Of a DNA stretch of 64,000 bases, positions 58,823 through 64,000 are shown in pieces (the first letter of the stretch is position 1; every line of letters begins with the position of its first letter). Where the stretch lies: NCBI RefSeq assembly GCF_000203815.1, contig NW_004457644.1:620001-684000 (forward strand), read 5' to 3'. Both the position numbers and the translations under genes were made by a program. Source of the DNA: Cavenderia fasciculata. Lineage: Eukaryota; Evosea; Eumycetozoa; Acytosteliales; Cavenderiaceae. The notes under the pieces were generated by a model, which did no database searches, was not told the origin of the DNA, and was given only the letters and a program-made list of their open reading frames with translations.

Positions 58823-60350
58823 AAATAAACAAATAAATAAATAAACACAACAAGATGAAAAGACAATCATTGTAATAAAAGTAAAAAGACTTTCTAGTAT
58901 TAGACACAAATTTGTGTGATATCAAGATTGATTTCTTAATTTGGTCATTTACTTTTTTGGAATATTTCCATTTTTGAATCGATACGGGCGGGTGGACTAC
59001 AAACAGTTTTGGTAGACTGTCGCCCTTTTGCCCCCCTTTTGTCGACAATTGATTGATTATAACGGGGCCTCGATTGAAAAGATGCAATACGATCTTTTGA
59101 TTTTGTAACATTCAATGAATTTAGAAAAAAAAGGAAGGATATTAACAATGATCGTCGTGTTTTTTGTAACTCGAAAGAGTGAGAGAGTCGTGTTCACATA
59201 ATGCTAAAGGCAGGAATTGGACCTTACCTCCCCTACCATTGTATACCCGTCGCACATACGACGAATGAATGATCATCATCATTTTAAAAATGAATCCTCC
59301 CTTTTTGTTTAATTGTTGTTGGGGATCGAAGATGATGGTTGATGATTTTCTTTTAATTTTAATCGATGAGACAAAAGACAGTGTTAACACTAAATGAGGC
59401 TTGGAGGTAAGACTCCCTCCCTCCCTCTTGAATGAGCATGATGTCAGTTGGTTGTGGGAATGGGCACCCACAGAACAACAACACCAAAAAGTCGTAAGTA
59501 TGCATCACTGCCATGAAGGTGTGATGAAACTCGCATGTGCGACAATTATAACCGAGCAACATCTTGGCTAGCGGGAGGGCATAGCACGAGGCGAGGGGGG
59601 TCAATCGAAGATTGTTTTTCAAGCCAACTTTGGTAGGAGGATAGAGGCATGGCCCTCACTACAGAGAGCGCAGCACACAGACACACAGAAACAACAAAAA
59701 TGATCTTCATTTTTTTGAATTTTTTTGTAATATAGGATCAACCAAACTCAAGCAAAAGGACAAGGAGACGAGAAAAGAAAAGAAAAGAAAGAGAAAGAAA
59801 AAGAGAAACCAGACCCATCCAGACTTATTATTATTATTATTAACAAACCAAACACGATATATCACTACCACTACCATCCATCATCAAAGCAAAGCAAAGC
59901 AAAAGTATGAGAGACGAGAAAAGAAAAAGAATTAGATAAATATTTGCAGTAGCCCCCAACAAACCAAACCACCACACGCCATCACACTACTTTCGCCGCA
60001 AACAAACAATTGTGTCAAACTACCTAAATTAAACTTTTATTCTTCTTATCTTTCCAACCTACCTATCATACCATATTATATTATATTAACATTGTTTACT
60101 TATTTTACATCTTCTATAAATCTATCTATCTATAAATCTATCTATCCATCTATCTATCTAGCATCATCAGTCATTATACATTGTATTACTATATATATAA
60201 TCATTTATATCTATCTATCCATCAGTCTATCAACAAATATCTATATCTATTTAAGAAAGTAAGTGTAAATAGTTAAAGCAGATACAGAGATACAGATACA
60301 GATACAGTTAGTTGGCTAGAGTTATTTGTTGTGTGTTTGCAGTTTGTGTT

Positions 60351-60370
60351 CACGTGATGATCATATGATC
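60351..60370. promoter_or_regulatory. CACGTG and GATCATATGATC palindromes
   Basis: CACGTG at 60351-60356 is followed three bases later by the perfect 12-bp palindrome GATCATATGATC at 60359-60370. Paired palindromes in a long upstream region are plausible binding sites for dimeric transcription factors. Confidence 0.35.
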
Positions 60371-61076
60371 GCCAATTTTCAACTTTTGTTCTTCTCCTTA
60401 ATCACTATCAATCAATCAATCAATCATCATTGTTTAATTTATCAATTCATTCATTCATTCATTCAATCAATCATTTGATTGGATATGTACATATCAATAT
60501 ATATTTCTGGTTAAATTAATTAACGACGATTAATTTGGCAGTTTCCAGTTTCAGCTCAGTTTTCCCTCCATAAAAATTTAAATTTTGAAAACCACCAGTC
60601 GCGTGGAAACCCCCAAGAAGATTCTTTTTTTAAACGCTGTTGTTTGTGACATTTTTTGATCTTTGCGATCGAGTTTTTTCAAAAATCAGTTCGAAAAAAT
60701 AGGATTTATGATTTGATTCCTATAACAACAACAACAATTAGAGACAGATTGGAACCCTTCGCCTTTCCTTTTATTCTCATTCATTCTCTCTTTTTGTTGT
60801 AAAACCCTCCCCTTTTTCTTTTTTTTGTTTCCTCCTTTTTACAAATCTTTTTTTTTCTTTCTTTAAAAGAACGCGAGGAGGAGACAAGACAAGATACTAA
60901 TCATATCATATGATTGGTGGTTATGGTTTGTCTTTGTCCGATCTAAATTGTAATATTATCTATCCTTTCCTATCCCATACCCATACCCATACCCATATCC
61001 ATCTATTATCTGTCCATAAATTCAATATTCGTAACCCCTCACACACACAAGTTTAAAAATGTAAGTGTGTTTATGT

Positions 61077-61100
61077 TTATAGTTGATCGATCAACTATAA
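61077..61100. repeat. Perfect 24-bp palindrome
   Basis: The half site TTATAGTTGATC at 61077-61088 is followed directly by its exact reverse complement GATCAACTATAA at 61089-61100. With no spacer it suits a dimeric DNA-binding protein better than an RNA hairpin. It lies about 1.46 kb upstream of the last gene's ATG. Confidence 0.75.
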
Positions 61101-62087
61101 TCTTCACCTGACCTGTTTATATCTTCTCCTCCTCCTCTACTCATTTCCATTTCCATTTCCAATCAAACAAATATCATCATCGGTTCATTTTTGTAACAAA
61201 TAGAAGAGGAGGAAAAATTAAACTGATTGATACCTTCACCAAAAACACGTGCATGTGTTTCCCAAGCCAATTAATTAATTCCAACCTATAGTGATTTTTT
61301 TGTGGTTGGCTCCCTTTTTTTTGATGGGTGAATGGTTGGTTGGCTGGTTGGTGATGTTCATCATCTGGATGTGAATGGAGGACGATGATTTAAATTTCAC
61401 ACCCCACAACAATCATTCCGTCCAAAATCTTTATCTCTCTCTCATTCATTCCATTCATCATTCAAATATTATATAATATAAATCTCTCTCTCTCTCATTT
61501 TTTATTGGGCCGTCGTCACATCATTCTCTCTCTCTCTCTCTTGTTATTGTCATTGATTGGTGAGCCAAGAAGAGTCAATTTACAATTATCATATCAACAA
61601 CAACAGCAACAACTCTACTACTCTTTTGTTTTTTTTGTTTGTGTGAGGTAGGTAGGTAGTCGAAAAAACAATGCAATCCCAATTTCACTACACTATTACC
61701 TACTACTCTGTTCTGTTTAAAGAATGTGGTGGGGTCTCAGATGGTGGTGATCATCATGATGGTCGTGGTCAGTTTCCAGCTTGTGCACAATAATTATAGT
61801 ACAACCAGTTACTGTACTCTCTTGCTCTGCCCTGCCTACCACCATTATTATTATCCCATGATTCTAAAATTAATCATCATCAAGATGATTTGATTGGGGA
61901 TGATCCTTCACCATCCAGTTTCATCATCAATGCCATAGACATCAACAACACTCAATCATCACCACCAATCAAACAACAACAACAACTGTTCACATATTCA
62001 TTCAATTGAAAAATCAAGATCTGATTTCATTATGTATTATATATATGTTTTATATACATATGGGCAAGAAGATGAGATGAGATCAGT

Positions 62088-62118
62088 GCTGGCTGGCTGG
62101 CTGGCTAGCTAGCTAGCA
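62088..62118. repeat. GCTG/GCTA tandem tetranucleotide repeat
   Basis: Four GGCT-type units turn into three GCTA units in a tandem run, unusual in an AT-rich context where most microsatellites are A/T based. No gene overlaps it. Confidence 0.6.
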
Positions 62119-62564
62119 GTGGAAACAGACAGGGTGAAAAAAAAAAGAAAAGAAAAGAAAAAGGGTAAGGTTTCATACCTCCCATCAATTTGATCATCTT
62201 CTGCTCTCTCTCACTCCCCACTCTTCTCGTTATCCAATATCTAAATCTGCCATCATCATCATCATCCACTACTACAATATTTAAATATATATATTTACTA
62301 ACCAATCATCCTATCCTATCCTATTTATTATATTTAGATTTTCATGCTCAACCATTTAACTACTCTTACTACAACAATTTCAACTACAACAATCATCATT
62401 GTACACCGATTTGAATCATAATCATCATAATCAATTAATCTTTCTTTCTTTATCCAGTTTTTTTTTCTTTAAATCCATGTTTTAGTTTTAGTAATATTAC
62501 ATTGTACACATTTAATCAATAATAACTCTTTATAAACATATATAAATAATAATAATAATTAATA

Positions 62565-64000
62565 ATGGTAGTTCACCAAAAAGATTTACAACAACAACAA
62601 CAACAACAAAATATTAACAATAATAATAATAATAATTCACAGATGACATTCCATTCATATCCGGTTGGTGGCCATCATCATAATCATAATCATCATCATG
62701 GTCATGGTATGATTGATTCCATGCAGGTATCGTCTTCGAGTGCTGCCGTTGCTTCTGTTGCCGCTGCAATGTTGTCGTCATCGTCGTCATCGTCGAGTGC
62801 AGGACTAGACATTGAGTTGATTGACAATGACAAGGAGAATCTTTTCAATAACAGTAATACCAACATGGTTATTGGTGGCACCAACTCGACTGTCAACCTC
62901 ATGATCAAACAACAACAACAACAAGGTGTTCCAATTGGACACGGTACCAATTCATCTTCACCATGTTTATTAAACCCATTTACAACTGCTGCCAATGCTG
63001 CTGCTGGTTTGAATAATCCTTCTTCTCTCAATAATTCCAACTCCAACTCAAAATATAATAATAATAATAATAATAGCAGTAACAAATTAAAAAGAGAAAG
63101 TAAATCATTATCAAGTTCATTACCAGTCTTGAGTATATTGATGAGTGGTGGTGGTAATAATATTCATGGTGGTAGTCTTGGATCATCATCATCTAACAGT
63201 GGAGGACAACAAACACCTCCAACTACACCAAAATTGTTTCATTTTGATGATCATCATCTTAGTACTGCATCACCAGACCTACAAAACCTTTCAACAACAT
63301 CATCATCATCACTACTTGCATCAGTTGTAGTGGTTGAAGAAAAGTCACAACCTGTAAAGAAACATAGAAACTCTCAAATCCTTTTCAACACTTTTAATGG
63401 ATTGTCAATGATTGATCAAGAGGGCATTTCATCGCCATTGTCGCGATCCGCCTCTGATCTATCAACTCTAAACTTGAATAGCGGCGGTAATCATCACCAC
63501 GACTCTGACAATATTCCCATGTCTAGATCACGTACATTTTGTTTCGAGTCTACTCGTGGTGGTGGCAATGGTGGCGGTAGTGCACCTTCATCGGCCAGTA
63601 ACAGTGGGTTCATCCCATCGTCTTGCAAAAAGTTGGATTTTTCAAATATTTCCAGTTCTCTTTCATCCATCAATACTGGTAATAGTAGTAGTAGTGTCTC
63701 TACACAACTACCAGTATGCTCATTGTCATCACCACCTTCACCCACATTGTTTAGTATTGGATCGAGTTGTTTGATGCCTATTAGTTTCTCATTGTCCAAG
63801 AGTTTGACCAGTTGCACTACCACCACTACAACTACTACTGCTACTGCTACAGCTGCAACTGCCTATCCTGATAGTCCAGAGCCATCACCATCACAGACAC
63901 CTATCAAGGCACAGTCTCCAATGAAGCTAGTACGGTCTAGTCCTTCTATTGCCATTGTCTCTCATCATCATGGTGTGTCCTCCTCTTCGTCAATGATAGA
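62565..64000 (+). CDS. 5' part of a Ser/Asn/His-rich low-complexity protein, runs off the window
   Basis: The ATG at 62565 opens a frame that continues without a stop to the window end (478 complete codons), so the gene is partial at its 3' side. The protein is MVVHQKDL followed by Gln and Asn runs, a His-rich segment (HHHNHNHHHGHG), Ser runs, and many Ser-Pro/Thr-Pro sites, for example TPPTTPKLFHF, SPEPSPSQTPIKAQSP and MKLVRSSPS. Short less-biased segments such as RNSQILFNTFNGLSMIDQEG and SRSRTFCFES may be conserved motifs. No domain is recognised. Many proline-directed sites and the very long upstream region suggest a regulated signalling or transcription protein, with its domain beyond the window; this is inference. 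Confidence 0.8.
   Translation, partial: MVVHQKDLQQQQQQQNINNNNNNNSQMTFHSYPVGGHHHNHNHHHGHGMIDSMQVSSSSAAVASVAAAMLSSSSSSSSAGLDIELIDNDKENLFNNSNTNMVIGGTNSTVNLMIKQQQQQGVPIGHGTNSSSPCLLNPFTTAANAAAGLNNPSSLNNSNSNSKYNNNNNNSSNKLKRESKSLSSSLPVLSILMSGGGNNIHGGSLGSSSSNSGGQQTPPTTPKLFHFDDHHLSTASPDLQNLSTTSSSSLLASVVVVEEKSQPVKKHRNSQILFNTFNGLSMIDQEGISSPLSRSASDLSTLNLNSGGNHHHDSDNIPMSRSRTFCFESTRGGGNGGGSAPSSASNSGFIPSSCKKLDFSNISSSLSSINTGNSSSSVSTQLPVCSLSSPPSPTLFSIGSSCLMPISFSLSKSLTSCTTTTTTTTATATAATAYPDSPEPSPSQTPIKAQSPMKLVRSSPSIAIVSHHHGVSSSSSMI

Larger units (their letters stand above)
58823..62564. promoter_or_regulatory. 3.7-kb intergenic region upstream of the last gene
   Basis: The longest gene-free stretch here. About 58930-59660 is GC-elevated with no convincing frame. 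From 59750 to 62564 come A/G-rich and pyrimidine-rich tracts and many microsatellites: CTAT near 60124-60160, CAGATA near 60285-60305, CATACC near 60975-61000, CT tracts near 61435-61540 and GCTG/GCTA near 62088-62118. There is a CACGTG plus GATCATATGATC pair at 60351-60370 and a 24-bp palindrome at 61077-61100. It probably holds the extended promoter and leader of the last gene. Confidence 0.5.

Noticed and set aside
58945-59622. Minus-strand short frames in the GC-elevated block
   Set aside because: Overlapping frames with no protein-like pattern; the block is kept as noncoding.
62105-63826. Frames on either strand over and before the last gene
   Set aside because: The continuous plus-strand frame from 62565 has dictyostelid-like low-complexity composition; the others are shadows of it or lie in its leader.
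1-64000. Retroelements, DNA transposons, CRISPR arrays
   Set aside because: No transposase, reverse transcriptase, integrase, terminal repeats or spaced direct repeats recognised anywhere in the window.

Overview
The window looks like nuclear DNA of a dictyostelid social amoeba. Intergenic DNA is extremely AT-rich, introns are short (about 50-150 bp) with GTAAGT/GTATGT donors and T-rich TAG acceptors, and proteins carry long Asn, Gln, Ser and Thr runs encoded by AAT/CAA/TCA repeats. The gene families also fit: a SepA-type kinase, a ComC-type EGF/LRR surface protein, Alix and FAM21. Coding DNA is somewhat richer in GC than I would expect for D. discoideum, which may suggest another genus such as Cavenderia, Heterostelium or Polysphondylium. 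The species cannot be settled from the sequence alone.

I support 23 protein genes, most with spliced models in which every intron phase closes. Left part (1-13.8 kb): a PTB/hnRNP L-like RRM protein (-), a SepA/Cdc7-like kinase (+), a UBA-like coiled-coil protein (-), a PARP with zf-PARP, PADR1, WGR and catalytic domains (+), an orphan two-TM protein (-), and an SDR-fold protein lacking the catalytic Tyr (-). 14-21.7 kb: two tandem members of a helical, ankyrin-like dictyostelid family (+), the first with a frame break and the second 1586 aa without introns. 21.8-26 kb: a 12-exon ComC-like receptor (-). 27-29.5 kb: a small PD-(D/E)XK nuclease-like protein and an RNase III-like mitochondrial protein resembling mL44.

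Right part: secreted beta-hexosaminidase (+), RNA 3'-phosphate cyclase (-), Alix (+), a large RBR ubiquitin ligase (+), a BAR-domain protein (+), the WASH subunit FAM21 (+), a Sen1/senataxin-like helicase (-) with a probable one-base frame break near its start, a Yju2/CCDC130 splicing factor (+), mitochondrial bL28 (-) divergent from the NOA1/YqeH GTPase (+), an ARID-domain protein (+), and after a 3.7-kb intergenic region the 5' part of a low-complexity Ser/His/Asn-rich gene that runs off the end.

Two themes recur. Several genes concern mitochondrial translation (mL44-like, bL28, NOA1, possibly the Rrg7-like nuclease), and bL28 and NOA1 share a 207-bp divergent promoter. Others concern endosomal membrane traffic (Alix, FAM21, BAR). 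No tRNA, rRNA, CRISPR array or intact mobile element was recognised. The least explained signals are a nested stem structure at 36723-36793, a hairpin at 40300-40343, a 24-bp palindrome at 61077-61100 and a GC-elevated noncoding block at about 58930-59660.
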